Assembly (NCBI RefSeq): GCF_000382705.1 | Contig: NZ_ARQE01000001.1 | Span: 663,551-727,550 of the forward strand | Reading direction: 5' to 3' | From: Aureimonas ureilytica DSM 18598 = NBRC 106430 | Lineage (GTDB): Bacteria > Pseudomonadota > Alphaproteobacteria > Rhizobiales > Rhizobiaceae | Length of the DNA stretch: 64,000 bases | Part shown: positions 36,585-46,600 of the stretch, piece after piece | How the letters are laid out: every line of letters starts with the position of its first letter | Numbering within the stretch: the stretch's first letter is position 1 | Made by a program: the position numbers and the translations under genes | The notes under the pieces: generated by a model | Seen by the model: the letters and a program-made list of their open reading frames with translations, nothing else | Database searches by the model: none | Told to the model about the DNA's origin: nothing

Positions 36585-39500
36585 TCATTCAAAGCCGGTG
36601 GAATCGGCTCTAAATTTTAGCTGGCGCGCGTTATCGCGGACAACGCCGATGTCTGCTTCGTCGAAGCCGGCGTCGGCCTCCGCTTCGATCTCGACGGTGA
36701 TTTTCACCTTCGCGCGCGGCGTTCGCTGCAGTTCCATCACCACGGCGTTGAGCACCGCGTCAAATGCCTTCACCGGTCGGATCATGTCAATGTCGACCGT
36801 GCCGTAGAAACGACGCGGCTTGGTTGAAGTCTCTCCTGTGTCTCCGCTGGGTGAACCCTGATCTCGGCCGCCGCTGTTCTCTTCCGAAATCGGGACGGTT
36901 GGGTCGCCGGGAGAAGTAGTTGTCGGGGCCGGGCGTGACTGCTCCATCGCCACGTCGGAGCGAACCAGAACCGCCGTAGTCGGAAAAATTTCGGGAGGTG
37001 CCTTTGCCCATGCAAGTCCCGCGTAGCGGCCGCTCGCATCGTCGAACGCGTCCGCATAACCAAACGACGGATCGAGCTTGCCGGCCGCGTCGCGGATTGC
37101 GCCTTCCAGCACCAGACGGTCGCGCAGCTTTGGGAGGTAAACGTAGGAGGCGAACCAGTCGGCGACTTCGCTCACTCCGAGATGCGGCCGATCCTCGGGC
37201 CAAAGCGGCTTCAGGTGCAGCGCCAGCGCGTCGGGACCGAGCTTCTCCTTTGCGATGCCGTCCCCGCGCGGTCCCGACTTCTCGTACACGGCTGCCGGAA
37301 TGGCGGGCCGGTCCTTTGACGCGATCGACAGATGGTCGAGGTCGAACGCCGCGCCGGCGGTCGTGGCCTCGGTCTTCACCGGGAAGAGGATGTGACTCCA
37401 CGCGAAGCGCACGGCCTTGGCCGCGCCGTCGCGGCTCGTCTTGGCCTTCTCCTTGGTGTCGTCGACCTGCGCGCGCGTCAGCTGATCCTGTAGCCGCATG
37501 TCCTCGCAGATGCTCTGCCAGGCCATCGCCTTGCGCATGACCTCGCGGGCGGTGCTCAGCAGCGCCTCATCGGCAGCAACGAACAGCAGGGTGTTGCGGA
37601 ACCGGCGCTGCCCGGAACGGCAGCGCATCAGGGTTTCGGTGACGGCGTCGGTCGCGAGCGACTTGGCCACCCCCTTGCCGGCGTGCGGCGTGGATGGACC
37701 AAGGATCACCAGCGAGAGCGCGTTCGCCTCGTCGATGCCGATGGGATCGTCGGGCGCGGCGAATACCTTCGCGAAGCCTGCCCGCGTGCCGCCGTCCTCC
37801 CGTAGCACCGCGACAATCGTCGCTTCGACCTCGTGGTCGGGCAGCGCTTTGGCGCGGTCCTCGGCGAGGCGGTTCAGCGTCGGCTGAGTCGAGAACCAGT
37901 AGCGGCCCGCTTCCTCGTACAGATAGGTCGCCCGTTCCGTGAGCTCGCGCAGTGCTTCGCCGAAGATGGCGAGCTGGTCGCCCGGCTCGGCGCAGGCGAG
38001 CCGCAACCCCGGTCCGGTGAGGCCGGCATTGGGCCGGCCGGCGAGGGGTGCCGAGCAGACGAAGACCGCGCGCGCAGCGCGAGTCGCGGCGCGCAGCTGC
38101 GAGATGCGCCGCGAGGGATTCGCTTCCATCCGAGCGGGAAGCGAGCTGTCGCCGTCGACCTCCTTGTCGACCACGGCGTTGAAGTTCGGGTCAAGCGGGT
38201 AGAGCACGCTGGCGCGGACCCGCTCGTGAGAGATCGGCACGCGCGCAGGCGTGATGAGCGGGTTGGGCGACTGCTCGTGCCACAGCGTGCCGACGACATT
38301 CGCCATGAAGCGAAGGACGCCGCGCGTGCGCTGAAACTTTTCGAGGCTCGCCCAGTCCTTCGACAGGCGGTCGAAGAGTTCCGGATGGATGGGATAGGAG
38401 AGCTTGAGAAGCTCCCGGTAGCGGGCCTCCTTGGCCTCGGGTGGGAACTCGGCCGGGTTGTTCCTGTAAAGGTCTGCGAACGCCTTCACGGTCTCGTCCC
38501 GCGCCTTCTCGCCCTCGGCGTCGAGCGTCTGGAACAGGCGGCGGCGGATGATCTCGTAGGTCTCGTCGCCGGATGCCGGGAGCCAGGCCGACTGCACGCG
38601 GCCGAACACCTTTTCAAGCCGCAGGAGCGCCGCCTCGCCCTTCGGGCCGCCCGCCTCGGCGACGCTCTCGGGCAGCGAGCCGATGATCAGAACGCCCGGC
38701 GCCATCTTGGCAGCCTCGGTCAGCGACTGGACGAACGACAGGAAGGCTTCGAACCGGTCCTCGCCGAGCTGGCGCGCATAGGCGACGAGCTCATCGAGAA
38801 GGATCAGGGCGGGTCCGGAAATCTTGAACAGCTCGACCAGGAGGTCCGATCCCGGATTGGTGCGGGCGGCCTCCGCCTCAGCCATCAGGTCGAGCCCAGC
38901 TTGGCCGGCGATGCGCCAGGCGATGTAGCCCCAGAGGGTGTGAACCCTCGGCCCGTCGCGCAGGATCAGAGAGGTATCGGCGCCCTTCGACGTGCCGACG
39001 AACACGGCGACCTTCGGCGGCGTCCAGGCCGCGATGCCGGCCTTTTCTGCGAGCGGGGCGACGCCCTCCAACAGCGCGAGGTCTCGCGCCCTGGCGAGGT
39101 GATAGACGGCCAGCATCGTATGCGTCTTGCCGCCGCCGAAGGCGGTCTGGAGGCCGATCACCGGGTCGCCGCCGTTGCCCGACAGGCGCTCCAGGCTGGT
39201 AATGAGGATGCGCTGCAGGCCCTCGGTCAGGAAGGTGATGCGGAAGAAGTTTTCGGGCGTCGCATAGTCCTCGCCGGCATGGCCGGCATCCACGGCGAAG
39301 AGGTCGGCGGCAAACTCAGCTTCCTTGAAGCGGTTGGCGAGCACGTCAGGATGGGGAAGCGCCACCTCGATCCAGGGCCGCAGCGCCTTGCCCGCGTCGG
39401 GCTCGGCTGCGTGTCGCTCGTTGCCGAGCGTTAGGATGGGTCGGGCAGTCGGCGCCGGCGTGGATGCGGGCGCTGCGACAGGCTCGTTGCCCGCCATGCC

Positions 39501-39929
39501 CGACCGGCGTTGGGCGTCGTAGAGCGACTTGGCCTCGGCGACCTCGGTGGACGGCGCCTTCACGGCCTTCAGCAGGCAGTGGATCGCGTCGAGGTAGCGC
39601 AGTGCCTCGTCGTCCTGGAGCGGGATCGACAGGTGCGCCGTGGCATTGCGCGCTTCGAGCGCCATCGAGGCGAAGTTGCGCACCTTGTGTTTGTCGCCGC
39701 GCGCGAAGGCTTCGTCGAACACGTCGCGCCAATTGTCGATCACTGTCTTGAGAAGGCCGTACTCGTCGAGCGCCGCGTTCGGCGAGCCGCTGGCGGCGCG
39801 GCTGGCATAGTGGAGCCAGCTCGCCCCGTGCCGCGCCTTCATCCGTGCCTCGACGAAGGGCGCGAGGCCGCGGCGCAGGTGGTAGAGCCCACCCTGGACA
39901 CGCTGCAACGTCTCCTTCTCTGCCGACAT
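36585..39929 (-). CDS. DUF499 ATP-binding protein of a defence operon
   Basis: A 1114-residue ATPase. Walker A is QTAFGGGKTHT (Lys268) after an RLSGNGG turn; LILLDELVAYAR near residue 370 is the Walker B-like strand. DUF499 proteins occur with DUF1156 methyltransferases and helicases in systems annotated as anti-phage. The C-terminus is polar with a Pro/Ser-rich linker near 1000-1050 and a small final domain (KVKITVEIEAEAD). It is the last gene of a four-gene operon: its start overlaps the methyltransferase stop by one base. Confidence 0.85.
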   Translation of the reverse strand: MSAEKETLQRVQGGLYHLRRGLAPFVEARMKARHGASWLHYASRAASGSPNAALDEYGLLKTVIDNWRDVFDEAFARGDKHKVRNFASMALEARNATAHLSIPLQDDEALRYLDAIHCLLKAVKAPSTEVAEAKSLYDAQRRSGMAGNEPVAAPASTPAPTARPILTLGNERHAAEPDAGKALRPWIEVALPHPDVLANRFKEAEFAADLFAVDAGHAGEDYATPENFFRITFLTEGLQRILITSLERLSGNGGDPVIGLQTAFGGGKTHTMLAVYHLARARDLALLEGVAPLAEKAGIAAWTPPKVAVFVGTSKGADTSLILRDGPRVHTLWGYIAWRIAGQAGLDLMAEAEAARTNPGSDLLVELFKISGPALILLDELVAYARQLGEDRFEAFLSFVQSLTEAAKMAPGVLIIGSLPESVAEAGGPKGEAALLRLEKVFGRVQSAWLPASGDETYEIIRRRLFQTLDAEGEKARDETVKAFADLYRNNPAEFPPEAKEARYRELLKLSYPIHPELFDRLSKDWASLEKFQRTRGVLRFMANVVGTLWHEQSPNPLITPARVPISHERVRASVLYPLDPNFNAVVDKEVDGDSSLPARMEANPSRRISQLRAATRAARAVFVCSAPLAGRPNAGLTGPGLRLACAEPGDQLAIFGEALRELTERATYLYEEAGRYWFSTQPTLNRLAEDRAKALPDHEVEATIVAVLREDGGTRAGFAKVFAAPDDPIGIDEANALSLVILGPSTPHAGKGVAKSLATDAVTETLMRCRSGQRRFRNTLLFVAADEALLSTAREVMRKAMAWQSICEDMRLQDQLTRAQVDDTKEKAKTSRDGAAKAVRFAWSHILFPVKTEATTAGAAFDLDHLSIASKDRPAIPAAVYEKSGPRGDGIAKEKLGPDALALHLKPLWPEDRPHLGVSEVADWFASYVYLPKLRDRLVLEGAIRDAAGKLDPSFGYADAFDDASGRYAGLAWAKAPPEIFPTTAVLVRSDVAMEQSRPAPTTTSPGDPTVPISEENSGGRDQGSPSGDTGETSTKPRRFYGTVDIDMIRPVKAFDAVLNAVVMELQRTPRAKVKITVEIEAEADAGFDEADIGVVRDNARQLKFRADSTGFE

Positions 39930-42847
39930 CAGTTGTTCTCCTCGAAGGCAAAGGCGCCTTGGCTGGGGCTAGCCACGCGGCCGGTCTGGCCGAGCGTCGC
40001 CGCCCGGTCCTCCAGTTTCGTCCATTCCTGCGCCAGCTCGTTATAGACCAGCGCCTCGGCGGCCCAGCCCTTGTTCGTCGCGATCTCAAACAGGCGATAG
40101 GCCAGGGCACGGGCCTCCTCCGCCTTCGGCCCCATCTGCGCCAACAGTGCGGCGGCCGCCTCACTGCCGCCGTCTGGAGCGTTGAGGACGCGGGCGGTGT
40201 GCTGCACGCATTCCCAGGTGGTCAGCGACTTGTCGCCGGCCGGCGACCAGGCGGCCCGCAACTCCTCGCGCGGGGTCAGCCCCGCCTTGCCCTTCATGTC
40301 CTTGAACACGCCGGAGGCGAACAGCGCCCGGTCAGAGGTGTTCTTGGCGGTGGTCAGCGTGATCAGCTCTCCGCTCGCGCGCGAGTCGAATCCGTAGGTC
40401 GCGAACCAGGCCAGCGCCACCTGCGTCTCAGCGTCGAACGCCTGGTCCAGCTCGTTCTCTATCTCCTCCCAAACGCGGTTGATCAGTGCGAGCGCAGTCT
40501 TGACGCTCATGGCGCTGTCGTCGTCCTCCAGCACTTTAGCGTGACGTGAGAACACACCCATGCCGGGTCCGATCACAGATTGCTGCATGTCGACTGGGCC
40601 GACGCCGGCCTTCCGGATGGCGTCGATGGCGGCCGGCATCTCGCGTTTGAGAATACGGATAAAATCCGCTCGTGTAATAATCTCAGCATTCGAGGAGCGC
40701 TTGCGACAAACGAGCACGACTGACGACGCAAGCGCATTGATATTAGCCTTCAAGGCGTTGGTTGCTTCTGTGCGCACCGGCCACGTGCCATCCACAACGA
40801 GACCAGCATCTACCGTAGCTTGAAGAAAAGTAGACCAGCCAGTCGAAGCCGTCCCCTCCGCACCTGCTTCCGACTGTTTGAAAGCGTAGTAGATCGCGAG
40901 GGGAGCTTCATCGGACGCGGCTCGCTGCATGGACGCAAGAGCTTTGTTCATGCCGGCCATGAAAAAGGACTCAGCTTCGACCCTGCCACCGTGACGATAA
41001 GTCTCGGCAATCAGCTCATCATCTTTAGGCGTCAACAGCCTACGAAACAAGTTCGGCCAAACCTCAGTCAGTGAACGCCTAAGCCAAACATAAAAAAAGT
41101 CTGATAGGTCGGAGTAGTTAACGTTGTCGTAGTAGGGTGGATCAGTCGAGACAACGATTGGCTCCTCCGCAAAGGAGTTGGTCTGGGCTGCGAGATTCTT
41201 AATACAGCCCACCCCGCCGACGCCCAGATTGCTTAGATTCTCTGCGACCGAGACGGCAGTGCCTGCAATGTCGCCACCTGCTCCGGCAAGTGGATTCGTC
41301 TCCGCGAAGGACCATTGCATTGGGACTCCTTGGCGTCCCATTGCACCAGCCAAGCGTCCCATGCCGGTCTCCCAGATGGCTAGAGAGCATGATCGCGTAG
41401 ACGATTTGCTTACCGCGAAGGCAAGGTAAGTAGCAACTGCATCGGCATATGCTTTTGAATCCGAACCACCTTCAGCAAGTGACTCACCTCCGTTTTCAAA
41501 ACCAGCCTCGATGGCGTTCTCAAGTGCGCGTTGACGCACATCAGACACGATGTCTGAGAACGTCGTTAAAGCCGTGAGCTGTCGATCAGTAAAGTAGTCA
41601 GCGAAAGTGCGGAAACAGTACCGCCGCCCCTGTGCGTTGCTACCAAAAGTTCCTCTGCATTCTTGCAGGGGAATATTCATAACATCTCGGTTGGCGGCAA
41701 CATGCAGAGTTGCGAGATCCGCAGCGGTCAATTGAGTATCGGAAGCATCTAAGTAAATGCGGGACCGGCCCGCGTCCGCTACTAAGGCGATCAACCTTGT
41801 AGACGAACGTCCAGCTTGAGCTTCTGTATCAATGTAAGCGCCACCAATTGTCGCACCTGTGAGGACGCAAGCAAAGGTAGCTCGTGCCGCCTTCGTGCCC
41901 TCTTTCAGCTTAGCCTCTCTGTCCCGCGACAACGCACCGGTGCGCACTTCGAAACGCCAACCATCCTGCGCCTCCGAATCGATCACAGGCTCGACCCAAG
42001 CTTTCCTGCCCTCTTTTGTCGACAGCATGTAAGACGTCACGAGCGGCACCATCGCACCTTTCGCCGCCGGGTCTGGTGAACGGACAGTGCGTGCCCACAA
42101 CCAAGCGATTACCGTAGCCTTCGAGCCGTCCGAAAGCGTCGCCTTCGGATAGAGGTGGCCGATACGCTTCTCCGCCTCGTCGCGCATCCATTGGCCGTAA
42201 TAACGGACGTCCTCCGCCAGCCCCTGCGCGCCAGTCCAGGCGCGGAGCTCACCATTGGCTGCCTCGGTGCGCGCCTTTGGATTGACCGGCGGGCGGCCGG
42301 CGAACTTGGGCGGGATCTCCACCAGTGCCTTGCCGATCAACACCGCCACTGGGTTCAGGTCCGATCCGTAGGCGCGCAGGCCCAGCCGCTGTGCCTCCAG
42401 CGGGATCGAACCGCCGCCCGAGAACGGATCGTAGACCGGCGGCGCCTTGGTCTGGAGATAGTCCAGGATCGCCGGCCCGTCGCCGCGCGCCGGCGGCTCC
42501 TCGTCCAAGCCCCAGGCGACCGAACGCGCGATCTCCCACCGCGCCGCGTTCAAGATCGCCGCATTGTTCGAGGCTTCCCACGGCAACATCGCCTCGATTA
42601 CCTTGTGCAGCCGTCGCCGCTCGGCATCCTGCGCTTCCTCCGTGGGGAAACGATCGGGCCATGACGAGGGATCGTCCACCAACTGCGCAAACAACACCGC
42701 CCGGCATGCCGCCAAAGGCCGCCGCGCCCACCACAAGTGCAGTGTCGACGGATGCCCATGCCGGATCGACTTCTCCCGCGCCGACGCCGCATTGATCGCT
42801 TCGAGCGGAATGGAGACTTCGATGAGCTTTTTGCGAACGACCGTCAT
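39929..42847 (-). CDS. DUF1156-type DNA adenine methyltransferase
   Basis: A 972-residue methyltransferase. The N-terminus IPLEAINAASAREKSIRHGH and STLHLWWARRPLAA is the DUF1156 signature. The SAM site is VYDPFSGGGSIPLEAQRLG (about 137-155) with DLNPVAVLIGKAL, and the catalytic motif is STDPPYYDNVNY (DPPY, about residue 567). It probably marks host DNA as self. Bases of about 40640-41900 inside the gene are clearly more AT-rich than the rest, so part of the gene may have a different origin. Start and stop overlap with both neighbours, so the operon is translationally coupled. Confidence 0.88.
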   Translation of the reverse strand: MTVVRKKLIEVSIPLEAINAASAREKSIRHGHPSTLHLWWARRPLAACRAVLFAQLVDDPSSWPDRFPTEEAQDAERRRLHKVIEAMLPWEASNNAAILNAARWEIARSVAWGLDEEPPARGDGPAILDYLQTKAPPVYDPFSGGGSIPLEAQRLGLRAYGSDLNPVAVLIGKALVEIPPKFAGRPPVNPKARTEAANGELRAWTGAQGLAEDVRYYGQWMRDEAEKRIGHLYPKATLSDGSKATVIAWLWARTVRSPDPAAKGAMVPLVTSYMLSTKEGRKAWVEPVIDSEAQDGWRFEVRTGALSRDREAKLKEGTKAARATFACVLTGATIGGAYIDTEAQAGRSSTRLIALVADAGRSRIYLDASDTQLTAADLATLHVAANRDVMNIPLQECRGTFGSNAQGRRYCFRTFADYFTDRQLTALTTFSDIVSDVRQRALENAIEAGFENGGESLAEGGSDSKAYADAVATYLAFAVSKSSTRSCSLAIWETGMGRLAGAMGRQGVPMQWSFAETNPLAGAGGDIAGTAVSVAENLSNLGVGGVGCIKNLAAQTNSFAEEPIVVSTDPPYYDNVNYSDLSDFFYVWLRRSLTEVWPNLFRRLLTPKDDELIAETYRHGGRVEAESFFMAGMNKALASMQRAASDEAPLAIYYAFKQSEAGAEGTASTGWSTFLQATVDAGLVVDGTWPVRTEATNALKANINALASSVVLVCRKRSSNAEIITRADFIRILKREMPAAIDAIRKAGVGPVDMQQSVIGPGMGVFSRHAKVLEDDDSAMSVKTALALINRVWEEIENELDQAFDAETQVALAWFATYGFDSRASGELITLTTAKNTSDRALFASGVFKDMKGKAGLTPREELRAAWSPAGDKSLTTWECVQHTARVLNAPDGGSEAAAALLAQMGPKAEEARALAYRLFEIATNKGWAAEALVYNELAQEWTKLEDRAATLGQTGRVASPSQGAFAFEENN

Positions 42848-43668
42848 TCTTCAATCTTAACTTTCGCATACGCAATGAGGAGATCGTTCAAGCCGGTGAG
42901 GCGCATTAGCACGCGCTCGCAATCGTTGACGTCAATTGCTTGGGCACCGAAGACGAGCTCTCCCGCGCCGTTCTCGGGATAGTCATCGTAGAAGTCGCGG
43001 TTGACGTTCAGCACGCATCCGCTTGAGATTTTGCGGAGGCGTAGCTTCAGTTCGCGTTCGACCGGAAGCTTGCCTCCCGATGCGAGCAAGAAGACTGATT
43101 TAGCGTAGTCACGCGCGCGCGCCAAAGCTCTACCGGCGGCAAACCAATTTGCCCCGAAGTCGACGCTCCAACCGCAGTAGAGCTTCTGCAGGCGGTCCGC
43201 ATGGCGCGGGGCTCGCACCGGCCTTCCAGAACTATGGGTAAGCCACCAAGCACTTCCTCGCACCAACTCAGCGGCGAGTTCCTTCGGAACATCGTCACCG
43301 GTCGTGTCCAGCCACTTCTGCCGCACGCGAAATTCCTGGCTGACTTTAGCGTACGCGACAGAACGCCGGCGCGCCTCCCGTTGACGCAGGCGAAGAAGTT
43401 CTTCGATAAGCGTTTCATCGACCTCCGCAGTCAGAAACTCTGTGCCGCAGGCAGTGCAGCTTCGCTTTCTCCTGAACCAGGCGATGTCCGGTTCACGGAC
43501 ATAGTGAAAGCGGCGCTTTCCCTCCTCCAGCGTGCGTGGAAGCTTGAGCGAATGCGCGCGCTTGAACTCTCCGCAGTGACCGCAATGCACCTGCAATGGT
43601 CCGCGCCAGCTCCCCAATGTGACCCGTTCAGCAGCTGATTCTTCGTCAGTTTCCCCTGATTCCGCCAT
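42844..43668 (-). CDS. Zinc-ribbon protein of unknown function in the DUF499/DUF1156 operon
   Basis: A 274-residue protein with two CxxC pairs (Cys29/32 and Cys71/74) that should bind one zinc ion. Between them lies a basic segment, and after them a helical Arg-rich part (LRLRQREARRRS) and a C-terminal mixed domain. No family recognised; in related operons a DUF3780 protein holds this place, but I see no match to it. It overlaps the helicase stop by 23 bases and the methyltransferase start by four. A DNA- or RNA-binding subunit is plausible. Confidence 0.75.
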   Translation of the reverse strand: MAESGETDEESAAERVTLGSWRGPLQVHCGHCGEFKRAHSLKLPRTLEEGKRRFHYVREPDIAWFRRKRSCTACGTEFLTAEVDETLIEELLRLRQREARRRSVAYAKVSQEFRVRQKWLDTTGDDVPKELAAELVRGSAWWLTHSSGRPVRAPRHADRLQKLYCGWSVDFGANWFAAGRALARARDYAKSVFLLASGGKLPVERELKLRLRKISSGCVLNVNRDFYDDYPENGAGELVFGAQAIDVNDCERVLMRLTGLNDLLIAYAKVKIEE

Positions 43669-46600
43669 GAGCTCCTGTGCCTTTTGTCGCCAGCGATAGC
43701 AGATCGTTGAGGTTGAAAACTACCGCCGTCTCGGCAAAGCCCAGCTCACGCCGGAAGAAGCGCTGCACATAGACCGGCTGGTGCGCGAAGCCGTTGGCGA
43801 CGCTGACCAGCGCCAAGTGGAAGGCGTCAGGCGCGTTGAGCGAGGCCAAAATTTCGTTCTTGGTGATGATTACGTCGCGGGCGTCGGCGTGCCGGCCCTT
43901 GACCTCGATGAGGCGCAGGGGTCCGCCCGATCCGTCGCGGCTCTCGATGTCCCAGCCCTTCTTGTGAGCGGATACGTCGACGGGAGAGTGACCGAGCGCC
44001 CGCTCGTGTGCCATCACCGCCTCCATCGCCGCGAGCTCGACAACGATCCGTGCCGCCGGGTCTTCGCAGACGAAGTTGCCGGCGGGCACGGGAGCTAACG
44101 CCGTGCGGGCGCTGAGCAGTCCGTTGGGAATTACCAGCGCTGCGCCTTTCAGCACCGGCGGCAACGCCGTAACCTGCCGCTCACGGTCGAGCTCTTCCTG
44201 CCGCTTATGCAGGCGCTCGACCAGGCGCTGGGCAGTCGCCTCGGCGTTGGAGGCGTTGACCCGCTGCTCCTTGCCTGCCCGCTCTTCTTCGCGCAGCCGC
44301 GCGGCGCGCGCGTCCCAGTAGTTGATCTCGCGTGTCAGCCGGGCTCGCACCTCGCGCTCGACCTTATCGATCTCCGCCAGCTTGCGGCGCTTCACTTCCG
44401 CCAAGTGTTCCGGGACGAGGCTGGCGATGGCGTGGCCGAGCGCCCGCTCTTCGACACCATTCGTCAGCCAAGGCGCGTCTATCGCGTCCGCCACCGCAGC
44501 GCGCTCCTCCGCCGTAATCGGCCGATAGTCGAGGTAAGGTGCCGAGCCTCCGTCAGCGGCTGTACCGTCTGCTCTCAGGTGAATGAACTGGAGCCGCTGC
44601 GAAATCACGCGAGGTTCACCCGAGCGCGCTACGCGTCCGTCGCGCACGGCATGTTCGAGGTAGACCAACAGCCGCGGCTCGATACTGTCGTCAGTGTCGT
44701 CCACCAGCACCGCGCCCTGGCCCAGCAAAGGCCCGAACCGCTCCAACACCACGTCCACCGCGGCATCAAGCAAAGGGTGACCGGGCGCCAGCAGCTCCGC
44801 CTGCGGCTGGCCCGGGATCAGCGCTTTCTCAAAGGTAACGCGCGCATAGCGATCGAGCACCGGATCGCCGCGGCCGATCAACCGGTCGCGTTCCTTGAGC
44901 ACAGAGGGGACGCGGGTGATCTCGAAGCGGCCTTTCTCACGCTCCGCGATGCGGCCACCAAGAACCGTGAAAGCCTCGCGAAAGAAGCTGCTAATGAAGT
45001 GCGGCTGCAGCCGCCGTGCCTGCGCGCGCTCCATCTCTTCGCGCACAGCCGCGACGGAGTTCGGGTCCATGCCCTCGCTGGTCAGCTTGCGCTCGGCGAC
45101 GAGCTGCTCGATCGCGCCGACGTCGACTGCGCCGTCCACTTTGCGGAACAGCTCGGCCTTCGTCTCCGGCCTGTCGCCGTAACGAATGGCGTCGACCAAC
45201 AGGTCGCGCAGTGCGTGTCCCTCGAACAGCTCGCCCAGCACGTCGAACACGCGCCCGCCGAGCGCCTCACGTGCCTCCTTCAGCTTCTCCAGCAGCCGAC
45301 CGTAGACCTCGCCCTCACGCGTATTGGACGCGCATAGATTCCACAGATGGCAAACTTCGGTCTGGCCGATGCGGTGGATGCGTCCGAACCGTTGCTCCAG
45401 GCGGTTCGGGTTCCAAGGCAGGTCGTAGTTGACCATTAGATGCGCGCCGCGCTGGAGGTTCACGCCTTCGCCGGCGGCATCGTTGGCGATCATCACCCGC
45501 ACTACCGGATCACTGTTGAAGGCGGCAATTGCGGCACGCCGCGCCTCGCGCGCAACGCCACCGTGAATCACCGTCACTGCCGCCGGGTCGCCAAAACGCG
45601 AGGTGATCTTCTGCTGAAGGTATTCCAGCGTGTCTTTTGGTTCGGTGAAGATAAGAATCTTGCGCCGCAGACCCGTCGCCGGGTCCATCATCATCGGCTC
45701 GTCGAGGATCGACTCCAACTCGCGCCACTTGGCATCCTGGCCGGACAGCTTCAGCCGCAGCGCTCGCTCTTCGAGATCGCGCAGGATGACAATCTCCGCC
45801 TCGAGCTCGGCAACCGTCTGCGCGGCCGTGGCCGCGTCAACGATCGCCTCCTCCGCAACCTCGTTCTCCTCGCCTGTGGCCTCGTCCAAATCATCGGGAT
45901 CGTAGGTCGGCAACGCCGGCGCGTGCGTCAGTGGACCCGCACCGCGGCCCATCCGCTCCTCGCGAAGCCGTTCTTCCAGCCGTTTTCGCCGCCGCTCCAG
46001 AGAACGATGGATGGCGGCCGGCGACGAGGCGAGTCGTCGCTGAAGGATCTGAAGTGCGAAGCCGACGCTGTTTCTGCGGGAGCCATCGCCGCCTTGGTCG
46101 GCGCGGTTCATCTCCTCGCGCACGTAGGTCGTGACCGCCGCGTATAGGTAGGCCTCATCGGGCGAAAGCTCATAGCTCGCAGTGTAAGCCAGCCGCTCCG
46201 GGAAGAGCGGCGTGCCGTCGAACCGGTAGAGCTCCTCCTTCGTCAGGCGCCGCATCATGTCGGAGACGTCAGCCTTGTGAACGCCTTCTCGGAAGCGTCC
46301 CTCAAAGCGGTCGGCGTCCAGCAAACCCATAAACAGCTGGAAGTCGGCTTCCTTACCGTTGTGCGGCGTCGCCGACATAAGCAGCAGGTTGCGCGTGCGC
46401 GTGCCCAGCAGCTTGCCGAGCTTGTGGCGCTGCGTCTCCTTCACCTCGCCGCCGAAGTAGGAGGCTGCCATGCGGTGCGCCTCGTCGCAGATGATAAGGT
46501 CCCAATCCGGTGCGGCCTGGAGCTTGGCCTTCAGCTCGTCAGAGCGCGCGGCCATGTCGAGGCGCATGATGAGCCGGTTGCGTTCGACGAAGGGGTTGCC

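Noticed and set aside
37833-39434. 533-codon plus-strand frame opposite the DUF499 gene
   Set aside because: Shadow of the real minus-strand gene, which has a Walker A motif and operon context.
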